Below, piece by piece: positions 1 to 6,144 of a stretch of 9,057 nt of DNA. The stretch's first letter is position 1. Each line of letters begins with the position of its first letter. The translations under genes were made by a program, and so were the position numbers. The stretch covers positions 1-9,057 of the forward strand of contig JAEDIE010000034.1 in assembly GCA_016296775.1 (NCBI GenBank). The letters are read 5' to 3'. A model generated the notes under the pieces. The model saw only the letters and a list, made by a program, of their open reading frames with translations, did no database searches and was not told the DNA's origin. Source of the stretch: Bacilli bacterium. GTDB taxonomy: Bacteria; Bacillota_I; Bacilli_A; RFN20; CAG-826.

Positions 1-943
1 TAGATAATATTAGATTAGAGAATTCAATAAATACAGAATAAATTAAATAAATAATAAACGAATAAGAATTAATTAAGTAATGATCTATTAATAAAGATAT
101 TAATGAAAATATTGATAGATGCATCAATTTATCAAACTGTTTATCAAGCTTATATTTATAAATATGTCTAGCTAAATAAAAGTAAATTACTCTAATTACT
201 AAATAATTGTTAATATTTAAAAATAAATAAAAAGAAAATAAACCTAAAGAAAGTAAAGATGCATATTTTTCTTTTATAAATAAACTAAGTAACTTCTTTA
301 TAGAATAGAGAACAAAATTTAAATAAATTCCACTAAAGCTAAATAAATATACTAAATTTAAATTCTTTAGTTTAAATGCTAAATTAGAATCGTAATCTAT
401 CTCTTTAAATAGCAAAGAAAAGATGAAACCTTGTATACTTTTATCAAATTTAGCTACTACACTGTTTTTAATATCATTGATGTTTATAGGAAATTTAATC
501 AAATATTCAATTTTATTAACATATAAACCATAATGTATGCCTTTATTTTTTAAATACTCGTTAAAATCAAATCCGCTTTCTACACTACCAAATTTTAGTT
601 CGTATTCATTAGATTTAACTTTAATTAAGCTAAATAAAGGGACATCATTACTTTTTGAAAATAAATATACTTTGTTTAATCCGTTAAATCCTATTAAGTA
701 ATTATCATATTTTTCAATTATAAAGAAATAATTTTTGTTAATTAAAGGTAATTTGATAATCGATAATATTATTCCTGCTATAAAAGATATAACTATTAAT
801 ATAATTAGTTTTTTATCTTTTTTATATTTTTTAATAATAAGAATTACTATTAATCCAATTATTAATAAAGAGTAAAAGAATGTATTTTTAGATACTAAAG
901 TTAAACCTGAGATTAGAGAAAGAAGAATTAAAAAGAAGAACAT
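1..943 (-). CDS. comEC: ComEC-family DNA-uptake channel protein, N-terminal 314 residues (runs off the window)
   Basis: The reading frame opens with ATG at 943-941 and stays open to base 1, so only the N-terminal part is present. ComEC is the membrane channel that carries single-stranded DNA into the cytoplasm during transformation. Seen here: hydrophobic segments at about residues 2-18, 20-37 and 44-62; a soluble stretch of about 70-165 ending in FDFNEYLKNKGI (125-136), which matches the FDYxxYLxxxGI signature of the N-terminal ComEC domain (DUF4131); then LVYLFSFSGIYLN (197-209), a diverged form of the family's LxHLLAISGLHV motif; then Arg251 and a hydrophobic segment around 280-306. Protein length and any C-terminal metallo-beta-lactamase-like domain cannot be judged. 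The start overlaps the comEA stop (TAATG) and has no clear Shine-Dalgarno, suggesting translational coupling. The usual His of the Competence motif is Tyr here. Family assignment is firm because both motifs and the comEA neighbour agree. Confidence 0.88.
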   Translation of the reverse strand, partial: MFFFLILLSLISGLTLVSKNTFFYSLLIIGLIVILIIKKYKKDKKLIILIVISFIAGIILSIIKLPLINKNYFFIIEKYDNYLIGFNGLNKVYLFSKSNDVPLFSLIKVKSNEYELKFGSVESGFDFNEYLKNKGIHYGLYVNKIEYLIKFPININDIKNSVVAKFDKSIQGFIFSLLFKEIDYDSNLAFKLKNLNLVYLFSFSGIYLNFVLYSIKKLLSLFIKEKYASLLSLGLFSFYLFLNINNYLVIRVIYFYLARHIYKYKLDKQFDKLMHLSIFSLISLLIDHYLINSYSFIIYLIYSVFIEFSNLILS

Positions 944-1476
944 TAATCATGAAGAATGATGTAATTTTTACAAGTATTAAATTTAGCGTTACCAATTCCT
1001 TCAACGTTCATCAGGTCCTCTAATGTATAGAATGTTCCATTACTTTCTCTATAAGAAATAATTGAACTTGATAAAGCATCACCAAAACCACTAATTGTCA
1101 TTAATTCATCTTTTGTAGCTGTATTAATATTCACCTTTTCAATTGGAGAGTCACTACAAATGTTAGAATTGTCGTACTTTGGTGGAATGTAATAACTTTT
1201 ATTAGCTTCAATAGATGCTTCATAATAAAAACATCTATCATCTCCATTAGTTGTAATTCCTCCAGCAGCACCAATTAAATCTTCCATTGTTGGGGAAGAA
1301 TCAAAAAGATAATCTCCTGGTTTAGAAACTTCTCCACTTATACCAATAGACAAACGATTTGGATCATCCACAAGTGTTGTATTATTGTTGCTATTTAAAT
1401 TAGGATCGATAAATTGAAAAGCAATTAAACCAATAATGCAAGCAACACAAACGCATAAAATGATTTTCACTACCAT
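943..1476 (-). CDS. comEA: ComEA-family DNA receptor (SLBB + helix-hairpin-helix)
   Basis: A 177-residue membrane-anchored DNA-binding protein; in transformable Firmicutes ComEA binds incoming double-stranded DNA outside the membrane and passes it to ComEC. Seen here: an N-terminal membrane helix (about residues 4-22), a short Asn-rich linker (28-33), an SLBB-like domain (about 43-100, with ISGEVSKPGDY and the AGG turn at 71-73), and a C-terminal pair of helix-hairpin-helix motifs: VNINTATKDEL with the SGFGDALS hairpin (115-145) and LEDLMNVEGIGNAKF (152-166). Length and domain order are normal for Gram-positive ComEA. The ATG at 1476 is preceded by AAGGAGG (1490-1484), an almost perfect Shine-Dalgarno, but that sequence is one arm of a hairpin ending the greA region. 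The stop overlaps the comEC start by one base. I see no separate promoter in the 63 bases after greA, so expression probably depends on transcription through the hairpin. Confidence 0.93.
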   Translation of the reverse strand: MVVKIILCVCVACIIGLIAFQFIDPNLNSNNNTTLVDDPNRLSIGISGEVSKPGDYLFDSSPTMEDLIGAAGGITTNGDDRCFYYEASIEANKSYYIPPKYDNSNICSDSPIEKVNINTATKDELMTISGFGDALSSSIISYRESNGTFYTLEDLMNVEGIGNAKFNTCKNYIILHD

Positions 1477-1515
1477 AAAAAAACCTCCTTAATATACAAG
1501 ACGTCATTAAGGAGG
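1477..1515 (-). terminator. Hairpin plus U-tract after greA that also contains the comEA ribosome binding site
   Basis: On the minus strand a 10-bp perfect stem (1515-1506 pairing with 1493-1484; CCTCCTTAAT with ATTAAGGAGG) encloses a 12-nt loop and is followed at once by seven T residues (1483-1477), which directly abut the comEA ATG. This is the layout of an intrinsic terminator for the greA transcript. The 3' arm is itself the AAGGAGG Shine-Dalgarno of comEA, so in any read-through transcript the folded stem would hide the ribosome binding site. The pairing is seen directly; the double role as terminator and translation block is inferred. Confidence 0.8.
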
Positions 1516-1539
1516 GAATTTTTAACTATAAATTTAAAA

Positions 1540-2028
1540 TTATTTAATAATTGTTACATCGATAATTTCAACTTCGTAAGGAACTTTAACGTTAATTACG
1601 ATTTTATCACCTACTTTATGTCCTAAAAGGGCACTACCGATAGGAGAAATTGGAGAAATCTTTAAGTTTGTAGCATCACTTGCATCGACTTCGTGTTTAG
1701 AAACAATTGATACTGTAAATTCTTTATTGTTATCTAATCTTCTTGCAACAACTGTTTTACCAATTGAAATAGTTTTATCGTTTTCTTTATTTTTAACAAC
1801 TTTAGAATTTTCTAAAATGTATTCAATTTCATGAATTCTTTGTTCAATTCTACCTAATTCTTCTTTTGAGAATTTATAATCAGCATTTTCGCTTAAGTCA
1901 CCCATTTCTTTAGCAGCATTGATTTTTTCAATAATATCAGGTTTTTTAACGTTAATTAATTCTTCATATTCTTTTTGTAAAGCTTCTCTACCAGCTTTAG
2001 TAATTTCATCAAATTTTTTAGTTGCCAT
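1540..2028 (-). CDS. greA: Transcription elongation factor GreA
   Basis: A 162-residue protein of normal GreA length (about 158). GreA enters the RNA polymerase secondary channel and stimulates cleavage of backtracked transcripts. Seen here: an N-terminal antiparallel coiled coil (about residues 8-77) whose tip carries GDLSENADY (43-51), including the Asp44 and Glu47 that correspond to the acidic residues acting at the polymerase active site; then a C-terminal FKBP-like domain with the family signature ISPISPIGSALLGHKVGD (124-141). The ATG at 2028 has a TGAGGT Shine-Dalgarno (2040-2035). It lies 57 bases after the DUF1292 gene, a wider gap than the 3-4 bases upstream in the cluster. A weak AT-rich promoter there cannot be excluded, but none is convincing. 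A hairpin with a U-tract follows. Confidence 0.97.
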   Translation of the reverse strand: MATKKFDEITKAGREALQKEYEELINVKKPDIIEKINAAKEMGDLSENADYKFSKEELGRIEQRIHEIEYILENSKVVKNKENDKTISIGKTVVARRLDNNKEFTVSIVSKHEVDASDATNLKISPISPIGSALLGHKVGDKIVINVKVPYEVEIIDVTIIK

Positions 2029-2085
2029 AATTTTACCTCATTAAACTATAATATTTTATCAATTTAGCATTAAATTGTATACATT

Positions 2086-2355
2086 TTATTTAATTTCGTT
2101 GATTTTTTCATCGTTGTTAAATGCATCAAGAACTTCACTTGCTTCTTCAAGTTCATCTTCATCTTCAACCATTAAAAGCTCGTTAGTTTCTTCATTTACT
2201 TTAAAACAATATACATCTTCTTCATTAGATGGTTCATATACAAAAACGTAAGTAGCATTTCTTTCTTCGTTATCGTAAGAAAAAAGAATTTTCATTAATG
2301 TTTCTTTACCGTTTTCATCTTTAATAATGATATCGTCATCGTTTAATAATTCCAT
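2086..2355 (-). CDS. yrzB: DUF1292 family protein (YrzB-like)
   Basis: An 89-residue acidic protein without a signal peptide or membrane segment. It matches the DUF1292 family (B. subtilis YrzB), small cytosolic Firmicute proteins of unknown function encoded beside ruvX and alaS. Seen here: an opening acidic segment (DDDIIIKDENG, residues 6-16), a core with alternating beta-strand-like stretches (LMKILFSYD, ATYVFVYEPS, DVYCFKVNEE), and a Glu/Asp-rich tail (about 63-73, EDEDELEEASE). The ATG at 2355 has an AAGGAG Shine-Dalgarno (2368-2363) lying inside the last codons of ruvX; the intergenic gap is 4 bases, so translation is likely coupled to ruvX. Position and the acidic core make the family call good; no molecular function can be given. 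Confidence 0.88.
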   Translation of the reverse strand: MELLNDDDIIIKDENGKETLMKILFSYDNEERNATYVFVYEPSNEEDVYCFKVNEETNELLMVEDEDELEEASEVLDAFNNDEKINEIK

Positions 2356-2359
2356 ACTT

Positions 2360-2785
2360 TTACTCCTTTTTTAAATTGTTTATAAAATCTTCCAATATGA
2401 CTACTGCACTCATCATATCGATGATTGTTTTAATTTTTTCTTCTTTAACACCTTGATTTTGAAGTCTTTCTCTAGCTTCAATTGTTGAATATGATTCGTC
2501 TTGGAAATAAATATTTAATAAATTGTAATCATTTTTTAAGTCAGTTGCAAATCTTCTAACTGATTTACATCTTTCACCTTCATTTCTATCAATTTGAAGA
2601 GGTAAACCTAAAACAATATTAGTAATATTTTCGTTTTTACATAATTCAATTACATGTTCCCTAGCTAATTTATAATAATAAACGCTAAAACAATAATTTT
2701 CTTTTGGATGAACAATACCTAAACTATCTGAAATAGATATTCCGAGTGTTTTTGTACCCAAATCTAATCCAATATATTTTTCCAT
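2360..2785 (-). CDS. ruvX: RuvX/YqgF family putative Holliday junction resolvase
   Basis: A 141-residue protein with the RNase H-like fold of the YqgF/RuvX family, of normal length. Family members have been linked to Holliday junction resolution and to pre-16S rRNA 5' end maturation (YqgF in E. coli). Seen here: the opening strand with catalytic Asp8 in YIGLDLGTKTLGIS (4-17), the GLPLQIDRNEG loop (60-70), the acidic DESYST motif (96-101, with Glu97), and a C-terminal Asp123 in IIDMMSAVVIL (121-131), which replaces the more usual K-x-D-x-x-AA form but keeps the acidic residue. All three active-site acids are present. It begins 3 bases after the alaS stop; its AAAGGA Shine-Dalgarno (2803-2798) lies in the last alaS codons. 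In Bacillus ireB/yrzL sits between these two genes; here it is absent. Confidence 0.95.
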   Translation of the reverse strand: MEKYIGLDLGTKTLGISISDSLGIVHPKENYCFSVYYYKLAREHVIELCKNENITNIVLGLPLQIDRNEGERCKSVRRFATDLKNDYNLLNIYFQDESYSTIEARERLQNQGVKEEKIKTIIDMMSAVVILEDFINNLKKE

Positions 2786-2788
2786 TTA

Positions 2789-5380
2789 TTAAAATATTCC
2801 TTTAATTTGATCAATATTAGTTAATGAAGAGACACTACCTTTTGCAAGATTATCTTTTCCTCCACCGTTTCCTACTAATATTTTACCAATTTCTTTAATT
2901 AAATTATTAGCTTTAATTCCTTCTTTAATGTAAGTTTCACTTACTCCTATTAATAAAGGATGTTTAGAATTATCATTTCCAATTAAAACTATAATGTAAT
3001 CTTCTACTTTGGTTTTTAATGAATCATAAAGGTTCATTAAAGAATTTAATGTTCCATCCATTATTTTTATTAATACTTTTTTATTATTAATTAATTCAAA
3101 TTCGTTAATTAATGATTTAGATTCTAATGTTGCAAGTTTGCTATTTAAAGCTAATATTGTTTGTTTAGATAAGGTTAATTCATTCTTGAATGAAGTTAAT
3201 TTTTGTTCAACTTCAAAGATAGATTTAACTTCTAAATCATGTTTAACATTATTTAAAATTCTTTCTTTTTCTTTTAAATAATTGTAAGCATTAATTCCAG
3301 TGACAGCTTCAATTCTTCTAACTCCACTTGCAATTGAAGATTCGCTCTTTATTGCAAATATTCCAATATCAGAGGTGTTATTGACGTGACATCCTCCACA
3401 AAATTCTTTACTTACATCATTAAATGTTACGACTCTAACTGTAGCACCATATTTTCCATCAAATTCAGCTTTTGCACCAATCTTTTTAGCTTCTTCGATA
3501 GGTAAAATTAATGTTTTTCTTTCAATTGAACTATTAATATATTCATTAACTGTTTTTTCAATTTTATCTAAATCTTCTTCACTAATTTTATTTAAATGTG
3601 AAAAATCAAATCTTAAATAAGTATCTGTAACTAAACTTCCTTTTTGTTTAATATCTTCACCTAAAACTTTAATTAAAGCGCTTTGAAGTAAGTGTGTAGC
3701 ACTATGGTTTTTCATAATATTAAGATGTTTAATATGATCTACAACTAAAGTTACTTCATCATTATTCTTAATTTCTCCATAAAGAATTTTAACTCTATGT
3801 AAATGTTCTCCATTTGGAGCTTTAGAAACATATGTGACGTTTGCTCTAAAATTATCGTTATAAATATAACCAGTATCACTTATTTCTCCACCCATTTCAG
3901 CGTAGAAATTAGTTGTTTCAAAAACGATTTCTCCTTCATCTATGAGTGAATTTTCTTTTACTCCATCTTTAAATAATCCAATAACTTTTGTTTTAACTTC
4001 GTTATCTAAATAGGTATATGTTGAAGGAAGATTAAATTCTAATAAATCTTTTGATTGTTTATTAAATGAATCAATATTCTTTCTTGAATTTCTTGCTAAT
4101 TCTTTTTGTTTATTTAAACATTCATTAAATCCTTCTTCATCTACTTTACAATTGTTATCTAAAGCAATTTCTTTTGTTAATTCAAGTGGGAATCCATATG
4201 TATCGTAAAGTTTAAAAGCATCTTTTCCTTCTAAAACTGTCTTTCCCTTAATAAGTTCAGTAAGTAAAGCTTCACCTTTATTTAATGTTTTGATGAATTT
4301 TTCTTCTTCATTTTTAATCATTTTTTCTAAGAAATCTTCTTTTCCGCTTAAATAAGGATAGAAAGCTATCATGTTATTAACTGTTGCTTTAACAAGTTTA
4401 TACATAAATGGTTCGTATAAATCTAATTTTTGAGCATAACGCATTGCTCTACGAAGTAATCTTCTTAAAACATAACCTCTTCCTTCGTTTGAGAAAATTT
4501 CTCCATCACTTAAAGCAAAAACACATGTTCTAATATGATCTGCAATAACTCTATAAGGCATTAAATATTTACCTTCATAAGGTTTTTTAGCAATTGATTT
4601 AATTTCTTCAATAATTGGCATGAATAAATCTGTTTCAAAATTAGTTTCAGTTTCTTGAAGAACACAAGCAATTCTTTCTAAACCCGCTCCAGTATCGATA
4701 TTTTTATGTGGTAATTCTTTATAATCTTCTCTTTTAACTCCATTTACTGCGTTATATTGAGAGAAAACAATACCCCAAATTTCAATATATCTATCATTTT
4801 CAATATCATCTTCTAATAATTTTATACCGATATTTTCCTTATCGTATTTTGTTCCTCTATCATAGAAAACTTCAGTATTTGGACCACATGGACCTTCTCC
4901 AATTTGCCAAAAGTTACCATATAAAGGAATTAAATGTGTTTCATCCATTCCTTGTTTAATCCAAAGATCTCTTGTAGCTAAATCTGTTGGATGATATGTG
5001 ATGTAAAGTTTTTCTTTTTCAATTCCAAAATATTTTTTATTAGTTAATAAATCAAATGCCCAAGGAATAACTTCATTTCTAAAATAATCTCCAATTGAAA
5101 AATTACCTAACATTTCAAAGAATGTGTGATGACGAGCAGTTTTTCCAACATTTTCAATGTCATTAGTTCTAATACATTTTTGAACATTAGTAATTCTTTT
5201 TGATTCAGGAATTTCGCTTCCATCAAAATATTTTTTTAAAGCAGCAACACCAGCATTAATCCAAAGTAAAGTAGGATCGTTAATTGGAATTAAGCTTGCT
5301 CCAGGTTCGATCATATGTCCTCTTTCTTTAAAGAAGTTTAACCATGTTGTTCTAATTTGTTGACTTGTTAATTTGTTCAT
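2789..5380 (-). CDS. alaS: Alanyl-tRNA synthetase
   Basis: A class II synthetase that charges tRNA-Ala and clears mischarged Ser/Gly-tRNA. I place the start at ATG 5380 (863 residues), because the four extra codons of the TTG-initiated frame (5392) read through the GGAGG Shine-Dalgarno (5390-5386). Seen here (numbering from ATG): aminoacylation core with RTNDIENVGKTARHHTFFEM (71-90) and GRGYVLRRLLRR (300-311); the editing domain with zinc-type ligands HSATH (559-563) and CGGCH (661-665; family form CGGTH, so the C-x3-H spacing is kept with one extra Cys); a coiled-coil stretch around 700-765; and the C-Ala domain with GNGGGKDNLAKG (837-848; family form GxGGGRxDxAxGG). Length is normal (E. coli about 876) and all domains are present. 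It is preceded by an alanine T-box and followed after 3 bases by ruvX. Confidence 0.98.
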   Translation of the reverse strand: MNKLTSQQIRTTWLNFFKERGHMIEPGASLIPINDPTLLWINAGVAALKKYFDGSEIPESKRITNVQKCIRTNDIENVGKTARHHTFFEMLGNFSIGDYFRNEVIPWAFDLLTNKKYFGIEKEKLYITYHPTDLATRDLWIKQGMDETHLIPLYGNFWQIGEGPCGPNTEVFYDRGTKYDKENIGIKLLEDDIENDRYIEIWGIVFSQYNAVNGVKREDYKELPHKNIDTGAGLERIACVLQETETNFETDLFMPIIEEIKSIAKKPYEGKYLMPYRVIADHIRTCVFALSDGEIFSNEGRGYVLRRLLRRAMRYAQKLDLYEPFMYKLVKATVNNMIAFYPYLSGKEDFLEKMIKNEEEKFIKTLNKGEALLTELIKGKTVLEGKDAFKLYDTYGFPLELTKEIALDNNCKVDEEGFNECLNKQKELARNSRKNIDSFNKQSKDLLEFNLPSTYTYLDNEVKTKVIGLFKDGVKENSLIDEGEIVFETTNFYAEMGGEISDTGYIYNDNFRANVTYVSKAPNGEHLHRVKILYGEIKNNDEVTLVVDHIKHLNIMKNHSATHLLQSALIKVLGEDIKQKGSLVTDTYLRFDFSHLNKISEEDLDKIEKTVNEYINSSIERKTLILPIEEAKKIGAKAEFDGKYGATVRVVTFNDVSKEFCGGCHVNNTSDIGIFAIKSESSIASGVRRIEAVTGINAYNYLKEKERILNNVKHDLEVKSIFEVEQKLTSFKNELTLSKQTILALNSKLATLESKSLINEFELINNKKVLIKIMDGTLNSLMNLYDSLKTKVEDYIIVLIGNDNSKHPLLIGVSETYIKEGIKANNLIKEIGKILVGNGGGKDNLAKGSVSSLTNIDQIKGIF

Positions 5381-5397
5381 ATTAACCTCCAAAATAT

Positions 5398-5425
5398 AAA
5401 AAAGTTCCTAAATAATTTTAGGAAC
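5398..5425 (-). terminator. T-box intrinsic terminator before alaS
   Basis: A perfect 9-bp stem (GTTCCTAAA with TTTAGGAAC, 5425-5404) with a 4-nt loop is followed by six T residues (5403-5398). Its 5' arm contains the bases that instead pair with the T-box sequence in the antiterminator form, so the two structures exclude each other. Confidence 0.92.
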
Positions 5426-5574
5426 GAAATTATCGCGGTACCATCCTATTTCCTATTAAATAATAGGCACTTAATTTATTGATGTGATAGTTGAAGTGGC
5501 TCATAATCTTCCTTTTTAAGCTTTTTCACCATTTAGCTCTCTCTATAAAAAAGAATTAGATTACTTTTTCTTCG
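5398..5574 (-). promoter_or_regulatory. T-box riboswitch, alanine-specific (specifier GCC), upstream of alaS
   Basis: The leader of alaS carries the hallmarks of a tRNA-sensing T-box. On the minus strand: Stem I region with the AGAGAG...GGTGAAA distal elements (about 5545-5521), the specifier region GAGCCACTTC (5502-5493) where GCC (5500-5498), an alanine codon, is followed by A; a small CCTATT/AATAGG hairpin (about 5467-5452) in the Stem III position; the conserved T-box sequence AGGATGGTACCGCG (5447-5434) that pairs with the uncharged tRNA acceptor end; and a competing terminator. TAGGA (5448-5444) can pair with TCCTA (5423-5419) to make the antiterminator. Uncharged tRNA-Ala should let transcription continue into alaS and the genes behind it. 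The family and the matching amino acid are both consistent; the exact Stem I pairing was not folded by program. Confidence 0.95.
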
Positions 5575-5598
5575 TTAATTATTTTATAAAATAATTAA
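5575..5598. repeat. 24-nt perfect AT-only palindrome
   Basis: The 24 bases 5575-5598 read identically on both strands and contain no G or C. They lie between the stop of the small lipoprotein gene (5605) and the T-box leader and overlap the candidate alaS promoter. As RNA this would be a weak A-U stem with no U-tract after it, so it is a poor terminator. It could be a binding site for a dimeric regulator or chance in AT-rich DNA. Confidence 0.6.
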
Positions 5599-5609
5599 GA
5601 TAAATTAAA
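5581..5609 (-). promoter_or_regulatory. Weak candidate promoter for the T-box/alaS transcript
   Basis: A -10-like TAAAAT (5586-5581) is 17 bases downstream of a poor -35 TTTAAT (5609-5604), which overlaps the stop of the lipoprotein gene. The predicted start near 5574 falls just before the first bases of T-box Stem I, the only reason to prefer this site in such AT-rich sequence. TATAAA (5588-5583) is an alternative -10. Confidence 0.3.
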
Positions 5610-6048
5610 GTAAATTATTAATAAAAGTATTAAATGATTCGTATAATTCACTTGTTGAATTGTATGCAATGTATTTATTTTCTACTTCTTCTAAGTAAAT
5701 GTAATCTTTTTTACTAAAAATTGCTTTATAATCGAAGTCTCTTCTTGTGGCATTAATGTAAATATAAATATATCCAATTCTATAATCTTCGTATCCATTA
5801 AAATTTTGTTTATTAGTTAATTCAACATTAATATTTTCTTCTTTTCTAAGTTCAGTTAATCTAGTAATTATTTGAACTTGGTCTTCTTTTTCATAACTAA
5901 TTAAACTATTTTCGTTATTTGATATATAAATTGAATCAATAAATTCAATATTTGGTAATTTATTTAAACGCTTATCAATAACACTAACATTGCAGCTAGT
6001 TAAACATAAAATAGGTAAAAATAATGGTAAAATTAATTTGTTTTTCAT
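5605..6048 (-). CDS. Small lipoprotein of unknown function
   Basis: A 147-residue predicted lipoprotein that I do not recognise. Residues 5-16 form a hydrophobic signal segment followed by the lipobox LTSC, giving a lipidated Cys19 and a mature protein of about 129 residues anchored on the outer face of the membrane. The mature part is mixed alpha/beta in look, with an IIEF-type start (NIEFIDSIYIS, 33-43), a charged stretch (54-73), an aromatic-rich strand (YEDYRIGYIYIYIN, 86-99), and a C-terminal helix ending in NNLL. No catalytic motif or repeat is visible. It has no Shine-Dalgarno; a TATAAT box sits so close that its transcript should begin at the ATG. There is no alternative downstream ATG. 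It is bounded by a strong terminator upstream and the alaS T-box downstream, so it is probably a single-gene unit. The call as a real gene rests on the clean signal peptide and lipobox. Confidence 0.8.
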   Translation of the reverse strand: MKNKLILPLFLPILCLTSCNVSVIDKRLNKLPNIEFIDSIYISNNENSLISYEKEDQVQIITRLTELRKEENINVELTNKQNFNGYEDYRIGYIYIYINATRRDFDYKAIFSKKDYIYLEEVENKYIAYNSTSELYESFNTFINNLL

Positions 6049-6054
6049 GCTTAA

Positions 6055-6083
6055 ATTATATATTTAATTATTATTTATTTAAA
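6055..6083 (-). promoter_or_regulatory. Promoter for the small lipoprotein gene, predicted to give a leaderless mRNA
   Basis: A perfect -10 TATAAT (6060-6055) lies 17 bases downstream of TTTAAA (6083-6078; four of six -35 bases). Counting the last T of the -10 as position -7 puts +1 at 6048, the A of the ATG. No ribosome binding site is present, which agrees with leaderless translation. The element lies just beyond the terminator of the preceding gene. Confidence 0.6.
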
Positions 6084-6086
6084 GCA

Positions 6087-6139
6087 TTAAAAAAGGAACT
6101 ACGATAATAGATATTAGGAGTATGTAGTTCCTTTTTTAA
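6087..6139 (-). terminator. Strong intrinsic terminator after the beta-helix lipoprotein gene
   Basis: A perfect 16-bp inverted repeat (6139-6124 pairing with 6102-6087; core GGAACTAC/GTAGTTCC flanked by A6/T6) with a 21-nt loop starts 5 bases after the stop codon at 6145. The T6 on the minus strand follows the GC core, as in an intrinsic terminator; because the flanks are symmetrical it could also work on the plus strand. Confidence 0.9.
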
Positions 6140-6144
6140 ATAAT

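Noticed and set aside
1491..1496. TATATT as a -10 box for a comEA-specific promoter
   Set aside because: There is no matching -35 (the 17-bp position reads ATTCCC), and the start site would fall within the Shine-Dalgarno, leaving no usable leader.
2061..2076. AATTTA/TAAATT hairpin in the gap between the DUF1292 gene and greA
   Set aside because: The stem is six A-T pairs with no GC and no U-tract, too weak for a terminator; it is expected by chance in such AT-rich sequence.
2029..2085. Possible greA promoter in the 57-base gap
   Set aside because: TATTAT and TATAGT resemble -10 boxes, but no acceptable -35 lies 16-18 bases upstream, so there is not enough to call a promoter.
5398..5574. A tRNA gene or small peptide gene upstream of alaS
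   Set aside because: The conserved block is fully explained by the T-box leader; no cloverleaf and no open frame with a ribosome binding site are present.
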